DNA of 64,000 nt. Origin: Lentilactobacillus parafarraginis DSM 18390 = JCM 14109. GTDB lineage: Bacteria > Bacillota > Bacilli > Lactobacillales > Lactobacillaceae. Position numbers and translations under genes: made by a program. The notes under the pieces were generated by a model. The model was not told where the DNA came from and made no database searches. It was given only the letters and a program-made list of their open reading frames with translations. The stretch covers positions 1-64,000 of the forward strand of contig NZ_AZFZ01000008.1 of NCBI RefSeq assembly GCF_001435895.1, given 5' to 3'. This document shows positions 50,436 to 58,765 of the stretch, one piece after another (the first letter of the stretch is position 1; the number at the start of each line of letters is the position of its first letter).

Positions 50436-51407
50436 TTACACACGTTCAATATAAGGCATTTTGAGGTCATCGAACAGTTCTTTCACGGTTTTATTGTAAA
50501 CTTCTTTGAAAAAGTCTGGATTATCCTTTTCGCCCTTCGGATTTGCCAGGACAAACGAATTTTGGTCATCCACGCGGTTGAAGCCCACATAGGCCCGACT
50601 ATTGCTGTTAACCTCAATTAATTCCGAATGAAAAACTTCGAATAATTGTTTCACTTGAAGGTTCAATTGCCGTTTCGACAGCACGCTGGTTAACGTCGTA
50701 AACTCAGTATTATGAAGCGGCGGCAGTTCCCACTGTTTCATTTGCTCGTCGAAGGCCTTAAACAGTTTAACCACGTTTCGCCGAAGACCAAACGGTGAAT
50801 CCGTGGGCTTTTCGGTGATCACCTTGTACAATTTCTTCGCCGCCGCAAGCGAGATTGGAAAATCCTTTTCCAGCTGATCGTTCACCTGGCCAAATTTATC
50901 ACCATAGAAAACCATGGCGTCCAGCAGCGTCATTAGCCGCAACGTCATTTGATCATCAACCGGCTGAGGTTCCGGCTTAATAGTGGCATAAATGCCCTTT
51001 AAGTACATCGACTCAATCTCGTCAGTAATCAGGCCGTGCTTGCGTTGTTCGGCGACGACCACAAAGTGCGACACAATGTCGTACAATTCAGTCCCCATCA
51101 TTTTTAACTGCTCGTCAAGTTTGTCATCCCCAGTGGTCAATGAGAAAAACACCTGAGGAAATCCGCGCAACACCATCAGCAAATGCAGCAGTTCATGTGA
51201 TGCGGTATAGTTCGGCGCGCTCAAATCGTCAATTTGGACGATGATATTCTTGCCGTCCTGAATGGTTTGGGCCTGATCATGGCGAACATAACCGGCTTGT
51301 AATTTGCCGATAAACGTCACCGTTGCGGTGCCTGGAAAGAAATTATTAACAGCGTTGATTAAGCTTTGAACGTCATCATTTAAGTCAATATTCACTTCAT
51401 TATTCAT
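50436..51407 (-). CDS. Uncharacterised protein with HELLH zinc-protease-like motif
   Basis: A 323-residue soluble protein with no signal peptide. Residues 68-78 read TASHELLHLLM, an HExxH motif within a hydrophobic helix, as in zinc metallopeptidases; Glu107, His114 or Glu120 could supply a third ligand. Lactobacillus proteins in this place are sometimes labelled IpaB/EvcA family, from memory, a label that says nothing about activity. It starts inside the last codons of mvaA (eight-base overlap) and is therefore coupled to HMG-CoA reductase. Enzymatic activity is not shown. Confidence 0.7.
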   Translation of the reverse strand: MNNEVNIDLNDDVQSLINAVNNFFPGTATVTFIGKLQAGYVRHDQAQTIQDGKNIIVQIDDLSAPNYTASHELLHLLMVLRGFPQVFFSLTTGDDKLDEQLKMMGTELYDIVSHFVVVAEQRKHGLITDEIESMYLKGIYATIKPEPQPVDDQMTLRLMTLLDAMVFYGDKFGQVNDQLEKDFPISLAAAKKLYKVITEKPTDSPFGLRRNVVKLFKAFDEQMKQWELPPLHNTEFTTLTSVLSKRQLNLQVKQLFEVFHSELIEVNSNSRAYVGFNRVDDQNSFVLANPKGEKDNPDFFKEVYNKTVKELFDDLKMPYIERV

Positions 51408-52662
51408 GAAAATCCTGCTTTCTTAATTGGACTAGTAGTTGTTTGACATCTTCCGCGTCTGGCCGGGCAAGCTTTCGTAACTCGCCAACAATAAAGCCAA
51501 GTTCCGCAGGCTTTGTGCCGTTGGCCATTGCCAAGGATTTTAATTGCAGACTCATGTGCCCCTTCTGAATGCCATCGGTAACGAGCGCTTTTAACGCCGC
51601 TAAATTTTGGGCAAGGCCGACAGCGGCAATCACCTTCATTAATTCCGAAACGTCGGTCACATGCGCAATCGCGTGGTTGACGGCGACCATTTGGAATACC
51701 CCGGCGGCCCCGCCAACGTATCCAACCGGCAGCGGGATCGTCATGTCGCCGGTCAACCCGGTTTGGGTCACTCGCCAGTGACTGAGCCCGCGATACTGAC
51801 CCGTGCTGGCAGCAAATGCATGCACGGCACTTTCAACTGCCCGCCAATCATTGCCCATTGCAAGGACCACCGCGTCAACTCCGTTCATGATCCCCTTGTT
51901 GTTTGTGACAGCCCGGTGCGGATCAATTTCGGCGACCGTACTGGCATCGGCAATCCGATCAGCAACATTTCTGCCTGCTTCTAAGGTTGCCCCAAGCCGG
52001 TCAAATGAAATGGTTCCTTGAACCCTGACTAAACTATGGTCGGCGTTGTTGGTTAAAATTGCCATGATCACGTCATACTGACGGTCGCGAAACCAGCCGG
52101 CAACGGCCTCCAGCATTGTGTTAATCAGGTTAGCCCCCATTGCTTCACCAGGGTCAACCAACAAGTCAACCGCGGTAAACTGATCATCCAGTTTCCGGAC
52201 CGTTAGTCGCTTTGCACCGCCGCCGTGCCGCAAAATGCTGGGGTGACTGGCATTTGCAAGCTGAATCAGGGTCGCCTGCTGGCGAGCGACCAGAGCGCTA
52301 AGAGCCGCATTGCTGGCATTCTTCATAACCACCTCGCCGCCTAACAACCGCTCTTTTATGGTCGCGGAAATCCCCTGCCCTGCGGATAATAGCTTACTCC
52401 CATTACTGGCCGCCGCAATCACCGAGGGCTCCTCAATAACCATCGGTACCAGATAGGCAGTCCCGTTAACGGTTAGATGCGTGACGATCCCCTCTGGGAG
52501 GGCATAATCAGCAAGGTAGTTCTCGATTAAATGATCAAAAATTGGCGCATTGGTTTGCTGCAGGTCATTTAATTGGCTGGGAGTTAAATGCGCCCACTGA
52601 GCGACTAATGCCAGCCGCTGCTCAGCGGATTTTTGATAGAAATGATTCCAATTTGCCGCCAT
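51400..52662 (-). CDS. mvaA: Hydroxymethylglutaryl-CoA reductase, class II
   Basis: Makes mevalonate from HMG-CoA, the committed isoprenoid step. The 420-residue bacterial-type enzyme has the catalytic Glu region EEPSVIAAASNGSKL near 80, NNKGIMNGVDAVV with catalytic Lys, GNDWRAVE with Asp, and GLAQNLAAL at the C-terminal part. The start at 52662 follows GAGGTG. It lies behind ppx after a terminator and leads a group with the HELLH gene, sir2 and the DUF72 gene. Confidence 0.95.
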   Translation of the reverse strand: MAANWNHFYQKSAEQRLALVAQWAHLTPSQLNDLQQTNAPIFDHLIENYLADYALPEGIVTHLTVNGTAYLVPMVIEEPSVIAAASNGSKLLSAGQGISATIKERLLGGEVVMKNASNAALSALVARQQATLIQLANASHPSILRHGGGAKRLTVRKLDDQFTAVDLLVDPGEAMGANLINTMLEAVAGWFRDRQYDVIMAILTNNADHSLVRVQGTISFDRLGATLEAGRNVADRIADASTVAEIDPHRAVTNNKGIMNGVDAVVLAMGNDWRAVESAVHAFAASTGQYRGLSHWRVTQTGLTGDMTIPLPVGYVGGAAGVFQMVAVNHAIAHVTDVSELMKVIAAVGLAQNLAALKALVTDGIQKGHMSLQLKSLAMANGTKPAELGFIVGELRKLARPDAEDVKQLLVQLRKQDFHE

Positions 52663-52705
52663 TGCTAGCACACCTCACAATCAGTTAGGAAAAGGCACAA
52701 AAAGC

Positions 52706-52740
52706 TGGGCAGGAATAATCCTGGTTCCAGCCTCTTATTA
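52706..52740 (-). terminator. Terminator after ppx
   Basis: Minus-strand hairpin GCTGG-AAC-CAGGA/TCCTG-C-CCAGC followed by TTTTTG. No strong promoter for mvaA was seen beyond it, so read-through may supply mvaA. Confidence 0.75.
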
Positions 52741-52758
52741 TGTCATACAATTCAGTTA

Positions 52759-53691
52759 CTAAATTGATGATTGGTTCTGTTCGACAAACTCGGTGATAAC
52801 CCCTTCACGAACGCCGCTCTCCGAAAAGAGGACCTTACGGGTATCCACCTTATCCATGAGGACGACCAAGGGCAGCAAGCCGCCAACAATAATATCGGCC
52901 CGGTCACGTTCCAGCCCCTGAATTCGGCGCCGGCGATTCACATCACCACGAAGAAGATTAAGAAAAGTGCGGTTCACTTGCTCATAGCTTAAATGATAGC
53001 CATGAATGGCGTCAACACGTTTCATCCCCTGACGCGTCCGATTGATCCGCGCCAGTGTGCGATTGGCCCCACCCAGTAATACCAGTGGTTCACGCTGGGA
53101 ATGCTTCAGCCATTTAATTCGGGCATAAACCTTCGAAATGTGTAACTGGGCGTTAAATAAGTTAGCGCCGGAAACCGTATCATTGAGATGAAACCGTTCA
53201 CTAATGTTCACCGCGCCAATTGGTATGCTGGTCAAATTTTTGCTCTGGCCCTCGACCACGCGAATCAATTCACAGCTGGCACCGCCAATATCTAAAATCA
53301 GACAATTTTTGATTCCCAGTCGGTTAATGACCCCCAAATAATCATAATGGGCCTCCTGGACACCTGAGAGTACCCGAATGGTAATCCCGATTCGTTTCTT
53401 AACTTTCGCCAGAAAAGTCGCTTGATTTTTTGCCTGACGAACGGCCGCCGTGGCAATCCCAATCACGGTCCCGGCTTCATAACGCTGATAAATCGTCTTA
53501 AATTCAGCCAGTGCTTGAATCGTTCGTTCCATTGCTTGGGGTTGAAGCATTTTAGCCCGCCCCATTCCCTCGGAAAGACGGCTATCGCTCTTGACCCGTT
53601 TGATCTCTCGATAGGTTCCGTCGCTCAAGATTTGATTAATTGCCATGCGGACCGAATTAGAACCAATATCCAAAATTACGAGGTTTTGCAT
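52759..53691 (-). CDS. ppx: Exopolyphosphatase/pppGpp phosphohydrolase, Ppx/GppA family
   Basis: Hydrolyses polyphosphate or pppGpp. The 310-residue protein has the two ASKHA phosphate motifs, VILDIGSNSVRMA at the N terminus and LILDIGGASCEL near 140, and the EAHYDYLGV segment. It is the short form without the C-terminal HD domain. The start at 53691 is the second of two in-frame ATG codons, with AAAGG nine bases before it. It follows trpS by about 20 bp and is likely cotranscribed. Confidence 0.88.
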   Translation of the reverse strand: MQNLVILDIGSNSVRMAINQILSDGTYREIKRVKSDSRLSEGMGRAKMLQPQAMERTIQALAEFKTIYQRYEAGTVIGIATAAVRQAKNQATFLAKVKKRIGITIRVLSGVQEAHYDYLGVINRLGIKNCLILDIGGASCELIRVVEGQSKNLTSIPIGAVNISERFHLNDTVSGANLFNAQLHISKVYARIKWLKHSQREPLVLLGGANRTLARINRTRQGMKRVDAIHGYHLSYEQVNRTFLNLLRGDVNRRRRIQGLERDRADIIVGGLLPLVVLMDKVDTRKVLFSESGVREGVITEFVEQNQSSI

Positions 53692-53714
53692 CCCTGCCAT
53701 CCTTTCCGGCAGTT

Positions 53715-54731
53715 CTAGCCAAAGTAATTAATTCCGATCGCATCACGAACTTCTTTCAGGGTTTGGTTGGCAACCTCATTGGCATGGGCACTACCGGCTT
53801 TTAAGATATCATAAACCCCGGCAATGTCAGATTCGTATTGGTGACGCCGGTCGCGAATTGGCTTTAATTCAGCTTGCAGGACGTCGTTAAGATACTTCTT
53901 GATTTTCACGTCACCGAGGCCGCCGTGCTGATACTCAGCCTTCAAATCGGCTACCTTTTGCTTATCCGGATCAAAGATATCCAAGTAAGTAAAGACCGTG
54001 TTACCGGCAACCTGACCAGGATCTTGGACGTGGATATGGTTTGGATCCGTATACATGGACATGACTTTCTTTTGAATGGTGTCGGCATCGTCAGAAAGGT
54101 AAATCGCATTACCCAAAGACTTGCTCATTTTCGCATTGCCGTCCAATCCAGGAATTCGGCCCATCCCCTTCGGTGGGAAGTAGCCTTCCGGTTCAACCAA
54201 AATGTTCTCTTTATATATCGAATTAAACGACCGCACGATTTCTCGAGTTTGTTCCAGCATCGGTTCCTGATCATCACCAACTGGAACGGTCGTGGCCTTA
54301 AAGGCAGTAATGTCAGCGGCCTGGCTAATTGGATACATCGCAAATCCAACCGGAACACTTTGACCAAAGTTCTTCTGCTTAATTTCGGTTTTAACGGTTG
54401 GGTTTCGGTTCAATCGCGAAACCGTCACCAGGTTTGAATAGTGCTGGGTCAGCTCGGGCAACGCTGGAATTTGGGATTGCACCAAGATCGTCGACTTTTG
54501 CGGATCAATTCCGACAGCTAAATAATCCAGGGCAACCTGAATCAAGCTGTGGCGAATCTTTTCCGGGTCCCGGGCATTATCAGTCAGCGCCTGCATATCA
54601 GCGATCATAATAAACGTTTCGTAGTCTCCAGAATTTTGGAGCTGAACCCGATTTTTGAGTGAGCCGACGTAATGACCAATATGTAATTTGCCGGTTGGTC
54701 GGTCACCTGTTAAAATAATTTTCTTTGCCAT
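53715..54731 (-). CDS. trpS: Tryptophanyl-tRNA synthetase
   Basis: Charges tRNA-Trp. The 338-residue class I enzyme has [16 protein letters not shown] near the N terminus (HIGH site) and KMSKSLGN near 200. Length is normal. It is under a T-box riboswitch with a UGG specifier and a strong promoter, so uncharged tRNA-Trp raises expression. Confidence 0.98.
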   Translation of the reverse strand: MAKKIILTGDRPTGKLHIGHYVGSLKNRVQLQNSGDYETFIMIADMQALTDNARDPEKIRHSLIQVALDYLAVGIDPQKSTILVQSQIPALPELTQHYSNLVTVSRLNRNPTVKTEIKQKNFGQSVPVGFAMYPISQAADITAFKATTVPVGDDQEPMLEQTREIVRSFNSIYKENILVEPEGYFPPKGMGRIPGLDGNAKMSKSLGNAIYLSDDADTIQKKVMSMYTDPNHIHVQDPGQVAGNTVFTYLDIFDPDKQKVADLKAEYQHGGLGDVKIKKYLNDVLQAELKPIRDRRHQYESDIAGVYDILKAGSAHANEVANQTLKEVRDAIGINYFG

Positions 54732-54778
54732 CGTGAAACGATCCTTTCAAAATTTAGTTGGGAGTGATCACCGTTTGT

Positions 54779-54981
54779 GAAAAAACGCCCTATTGCTTTA
54801 ACAATAGGACGCTCAAACGTGGTACCACCTAAATTGTAACTGCCTGTTAGTCAACAGTCACCTCTCCAGGCGATAGGGGTGCCACCCATTCATCAAATGA
54901 AGCTCCAATTCGAATTGCCGCGGTCATTCTCAGCACGCTCAACCTCTCTGTTTTTGACAATTCTACTCATCTGTTAATAAC
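54779..54981 (-). promoter_or_regulatory. T-box riboswitch, tryptophan specific
   Basis: The minus-strand leader begins with AGAGAGG of stem I, then shows GAATGGGTGG, where TGG (54886-54888) after GAA is the likely specifier for tryptophan. The conserved T-box AATTTAGGTGGTACCACG (54818-54835) pairs with the tRNA acceptor end in the antiterminator. The terminator CGTCCTATTG/CAATAGGGCG (54802-54811 with 54786-54795) ends in TTTTTT. Confidence 0.93.
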
Positions 54982-54987
54982 ACTTTA

Positions 54988-55016
54988 ATTTTACTGATAA
55001 ATCGCCCAAATGTCAA
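54988..55016 (-). promoter_or_regulatory. Promoter of the trpS T-box leader
   Basis: Minus-strand TTGACA (55011-55016), 17 bp, TAAAAT (54988-54993). Start near 54981 gives a 250-base leader. Confidence 0.9.
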
Positions 55017-55053
55017 AGACTCTGGCAACATTTCTCCGCCTTGACGCATTCAA

Positions 55054-55082
55054 TTGACAGACTGCCAAAATCAAACTAAAAT
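55054..55082 (+). promoter_or_regulatory. Promoter of helD
   Basis: TTGACA (55054-55059), 17 bp, TAAAAT (55077-55082). It lies divergent from the trpS promoter, 38 bp apart. Confidence 0.88.
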
Positions 55083-55141
55083 TGTGCAAGCATAAGAGAA
55101 CAATAGCGAACTATCGAAGGCCACAGAATGGAGGAACCCTT

Positions 55142-57460
55142 TTGGAAATCAACGAACAGCAAAAAGAGCAGCAGCGGGTGGATCGGGTTATCACCAAAAT
55201 CGATGCCAAAATAACGGCAACCGAAAATGAATATAACCGGGCCCACACGGAAACCAAAAAGGTTCAGCAAAACTATTCTGATAACACATCTGTCAACTAC
55301 TTTGAAGTGGATGATCGAATTGAAACCAGTGCTGAACTTCAGCAGCAACGGGGCTTGGTTTCGCGATTAACCGAAAATGAAAACATTTTGAAGCGCCAGC
55401 TGGCCACCATGAAGGACCTCCAAAAGTCCCCTTATTTTGGCCGCATTGATATTCAGGATGCAGGTGACAGCCAAGCTGAAAAACTCTACATTGGAATCGC
55501 GTCCTTTGAAGACCATGCCGGTGACTTTTTAGTTTATGACTGGCGGGCCCCCATTTCCAGTATTTATTATAATGGGACCTTAGGAGAAGTCAGCTATGAT
55601 ACCCCAATGGGCCGCCAGGCAACCAACCTGATAAAAAAACGCCAGTTCCAGATTGTTAACGGCAAGATTCGAAACATGTTTGATACCAACGAAACGGTTG
55701 GCGACGAAATGTTGCAGTCGGCCCTCGGCGAGCAAAATGATGACTACATGCAAAATATCGTGGCCACCATTCAGCACGAACAAAACGATATTATCCGCGA
55801 CACGACCAGCAATCTTCTCGTCGTCCAAGGAGTCGCCGGCTCCGGTAAAACGTCGGCGATTTTACAACGAATTGCATTTTTGCTTTATCACAGCCGTGAC
55901 ACGCTTGAAGCCGACCAAATCATTTTATTTTCGCCGAATAAACTCTTCAGCCACTATATTTCTGAAGTCTTGCCCAGCCTGGGAGAACGTAACATGCGTC
56001 AGGTCACCCTGGATGAGTTCATCGATAACCGATTAAAGGGCCTGAACGTGCAGAGTTTGTTTGAACGGTACGAAAGTGACAATGAGCTTACCGAAAGCCA
56101 GCGCAAGACCCGCCAGTTTAAAGAATCGGCAGCTTTCATGGACGCCATTCAGGATTATTGTGATGGGCTGCATCCATCACAGCTAAAATTCAGCGATATC
56201 GTCTTCAACGAATCGGTATTCTTCAGTAAACATGAGATTCAGCGCATCTTTGCGTCGTTTCCAACGGCAATGAGCGTGCCGGATCGTTTCTTCAAGACAA
56301 AAAACGCCCTTATTAAACGGCTGAAACAGCGAATTGTTAAAGAAACGCGTGCCGACTGGGTCAATGAACAAATTGATCAGCTGAGTAACGAAAAATATCA
56401 CGACCTGCTTGGCACCAAGCGACTCCACGATTTTCAAAATGAAGACGATGAGCGCTTCTTCATCGCCAAGAAGATCGTCACCGACCGGCTTACTGTCGTA
56501 TACGACGCGATTTTTAACAATAATTTCATTGATCCCTACCTGCAATACACGGACTTTCTTCATCAGGTTTCGCTTCCTGATAATGTCGACCCAGTTGACT
56601 GGCAACGAAAAATGACCGCCTTCAGTCAGGAAATTGAATTTCATCGAATTCATTTAGACGACTGCGCCCCACTACTTTATATGCGGGACTATATCTGCGC
56701 CAGCGGCCAAAACAACACCATGAAGTACCTGTTTGTCGACGAAATGCAGGATTACTCGGTTGCCCAGCTCAAGTATTTGAAGTACGCATTTCCGAAAACG
56801 AAATGGACCCTGCTCGGCGATAGTGAACAGGCCCTCTTCAAAGAAGTTGAACAGCCAGCAGAAATTCTCAAAAAATTAAACGACGCCTTTCACGTCCGTC
56901 ATTCCCGCCTAATCAGTCTCATGCGGTCATACCGGTCAACGTATCCGATCACAACCTTTGCGAAATCGATCCTGCCAAACGGCGATGACATCGAAGCGTT
57001 TAATCGTGACGGTGAAAACCCGGAATTAGTGGTGTCACCCAATACCGACGAAGCCATTGATACCGTTCTCAAAACGGTGGCTGACCAACGCGAACAGTTT
57101 GGAACCGTCGCGGTGCTCACAAAAAACATGGCGGAAGCCAAACTAGTTTATGACCGGATCCGTAGCCAAACTGACGCCACGCTGTTAAGGGATGCCGACC
57201 GCACACTGCCAAAGGGGGTTTTGGTTCTGCCAATTTATTTGGCTAAGGGATTGGAATTTGATTCAGTGATTGCCTGGGACACCTCCTCGACTAATTACCC
57301 GGATGATTCCTTGCTGGGAACCCTCTACACGATTATCACCAGAGCGATGCATCATCTGACTCTCATCAGCATTGGGGACGTTACGCCACTGATAACCGAC
57401 GAATCACTGCTTAACAGTCCGGTAAAGATTAAACGGACCCTCAAAAATAAACGCGTTTAA
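55142..57460 (+). CDS. helD: HelD-like UvrD-family RNA polymerase recycling helicase
   Basis: A 772-residue superfamily 1 ATPase of the HelD type, which binds RNA polymerase and removes it from DNA. It has an N-terminal coiled coil (about 1-90), Walker A QGVAGSGKTSAIL near 229, the VFSPN-like FSPNKLFSHYISEVLPSLG segment typical of HelD, FVDEMQDYSVAQL and C-terminal UvrD motifs. The start is the TTG at 55142, seven bases after GGAGG; an earlier TTG at 55082 lies in the -10 box and is impossible. Rifampicin tolerance is reported for actinobacterial HelD, not shown here. Confidence 0.87.
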   Translation: MEINEQQKEQQRVDRVITKIDAKITATENEYNRAHTETKKVQQNYSDNTSVNYFEVDDRIETSAELQQQRGLVSRLTENENILKRQLATMKDLQKSPYFGRIDIQDAGDSQAEKLYIGIASFEDHAGDFLVYDWRAPISSIYYNGTLGEVSYDTPMGRQATNLIKKRQFQIVNGKIRNMFDTNETVGDEMLQSALGEQNDDYMQNIVATIQHEQNDIIRDTTSNLLVVQGVAGSGKTSAILQRIAFLLYHSRDTLEADQIILFSPNKLFSHYISEVLPSLGERNMRQVTLDEFIDNRLKGLNVQSLFERYESDNELTESQRKTRQFKESAAFMDAIQDYCDGLHPSQLKFSDIVFNESVFFSKHEIQRIFASFPTAMSVPDRFFKTKNALIKRLKQRIVKETRADWVNEQIDQLSNEKYHDLLGTKRLHDFQNEDDERFFIAKKIVTDRLTVVYDAIFNNNFIDPYLQYTDFLHQVSLPDNVDPVDWQRKMTAFSQEIEFHRIHLDDCAPLLYMRDYICASGQNNTMKYLFVDEMQDYSVAQLKYLKYAFPKTKWTLLGDSEQALFKEVEQPAEILKKLNDAFHVRHSRLISLMRSYRSTYPITTFAKSILPNGDDIEAFNRDGENPELVVSPNTDEAIDTVLKTVADQREQFGTVAVLTKNMAEAKLVYDRIRSQTDATLLRDADRTLPKGVLVLPIYLAKGLEFDSVIAWDTSSTNYPDDSLLGTLYTIITRAMHHLTLISIGDVTPLITDESLLNSPVKIKRTLKNKRV

Positions 57461-57482
57461 ATCACATACTTTTCAATTTAAC

Positions 57483-57530
57483 AGCCGTGGTTGAGATCCA
57501 AGTTCTGGATGATCTCAACCACGGCTTTTT
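57483..57530 (+). terminator. Terminator after helD
   Basis: Perfect 16-bp stem (57483-57498 with 57511-57526) starting AGCCGTGGTTGAGATC, followed by TTTTCTT. Confidence 0.95.
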
Positions 57531-57612
57531 CTTAATCGTCCGGTGACCGATAATCCCCACCGAAAACACGGATTATTTTGATTGTGTCATATCATTCTCA
57601 GGACAATTTTAA

Positions 57613-57641
57613 TTGACAACGGTCTCAGTAATTTGTATCTT
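57613..57641 (+). promoter_or_regulatory. Promoter of the prenyl-diphosphate synthase gene
   Basis: TTGACA (57613-57618), 17 bp, TATCTT (57636-57641), about 45 bp before the start codon. Confidence 0.8.
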
Positions 57642-57685
57642 AGAAAAGTACTTTAAATTTATCTTAAGACTTGAGGTTATAATCG

Positions 57686-58663
57686 ATGGTTCATCGAATC
57701 TGGCGGCAATTTCCGCGCACCCAATTAAAATTAATTCAATTAGAACCTTATTTATTAAAAACGGTTCACCTTTCCAATAAGCAGGTTCACGGCAAAGTTA
57801 TGGAACTGTTAAAGTCCGGCGGCAAGCTGTTGCGCCCGGGGTTCTTTTACATATACGCTCAATTTGGCGAAAAGATCGCCTCTGAACAGTTGCGAGCCGG
57901 TGCGGCAGCGATTGAATTGCTCCACGTCGCTACTCTGATTCACGACGACGTGATTGATCAGTCACCGCTGCGGCGTGGGGTCACAACCATCCACACCCAA
58001 TATGGTCAAAAAAACGCCGTTTATGCCGGCGACTTTCTGTTCACCTGTTATTTTGATCAGGTTCTGAAATCAACCCACGACCCTGTCGACTTGCAGCGGC
58101 ACGTCAATGCCATGCAAACCATTTTGAACGGGGAACTTGATCAGATGACCTTTAACTACCGCCAGGATATGACCAAAGATGACTACTTCCATGAAATTTC
58201 CGGTAAAACGGCCGAACTCTTCCAGCTCAGTTTCCAGCAAGCGGCCATTTTGACACACGCGCCCAGCAAAATCGTTGAATTGGGCGGCCAAATTGGTCTG
58301 ACGATTGGGCAAGCCTACCAGATTCTTGATGACATTCTGGACTACGCCGGTGATTCAAATCAGACCAAGAAGCCAATCTTAGAGGACTTGAAGTCTGGCG
58401 TTTACACCCTGCCGCTCATCTTAGCCCACAAAACGGCCCACAGCCAGTTGGCGCCACTTCTTGACAAGAAAGCGGCAATTTCTCAAGAGGACATCGAGAC
58501 CATCCAGCAAATCGTTCGTGATTCCGGTGGATTAGCCAGTGCCCATCAGGTTGCCGATAGTCTGACGCAAAAAGCCCTCGGGTTAATTGACGAGCTTCCC
58601 GACGGAGATGCCAAAAATGATCTCAAAAAACTAACCAATCTGCTGCTGATTCGAACCCAATAA
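57686..58663 (+). CDS. Trans-polyprenyl diphosphate synthase
   Basis: Elongates allylic diphosphates with isopentenyl diphosphate to long chains, as used for menaquinone side chains. The 325-residue protein has the first Asp-rich motif HDDVID (87-91 as DDxxD) and the second QILDDILDYAGD near 212, plus GGKLLRPG. Heptaprenyl to nonaprenyl length is likely; chain length cannot be fixed from sequence. It faces the cyd genes, sharing a bidirectional terminator, which fits a role in quinone supply to cytochrome bd. No other menaquinone gene is in the window. Confidence 0.87.
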   Translation: MVHRIWRQFPRTQLKLIQLEPYLLKTVHLSNKQVHGKVMELLKSGGKLLRPGFFYIYAQFGEKIASEQLRAGAAAIELLHVATLIHDDVIDQSPLRRGVTTIHTQYGQKNAVYAGDFLFTCYFDQVLKSTHDPVDLQRHVNAMQTILNGELDQMTFNYRQDMTKDDYFHEISGKTAELFQLSFQQAAILTHAPSKIVELGGQIGLTIGQAYQILDDILDYAGDSNQTKKPILEDLKSGVYTLPLILAHKTAHSQLAPLLDKKAAISQEDIETIQQIVRDSGGLASAHQVADSLTQKALGLIDELPDGDAKNDLKKLTNLLLIRTQ

Positions 58664-58680
58664 TCTTCGGAAAATTTTCA

Positions 58681-58734
58681 AAAAAATACGGTCGATACCA
58701 TTCTCGAGTGAGAACAGTATCGACCGTATTTTTT
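58681..58734. terminator. Bidirectional terminator between prenyl synthase and cydC
   Basis: Perfect stem of AAAAAATACGGTCGATAC with its complement (58681-58698 with 58717-58734), with an inner TTCTC/GAGAA, giving T-runs on both strands. Confidence 0.95.
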
Positions 58735-58765
58735 GATAGTCAGCCAATCTTTTAGAAATGGCGGA

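Noticed and set aside
54905-54907. Second TGG in the trpS leader as specifier codon
   Set aside because: It belongs to the TTGGAG strand of stem I; the TGG after GAA at 54886-54888 fits the specifier-loop pattern.
55082-55141. Twenty-residue N-terminal extension of helD from an upstream TTG
   Set aside because: That codon starts inside the -10 hexamer of the helD promoter, so it cannot be in the mRNA as a start; GGAGG serves the TTG at 55142.
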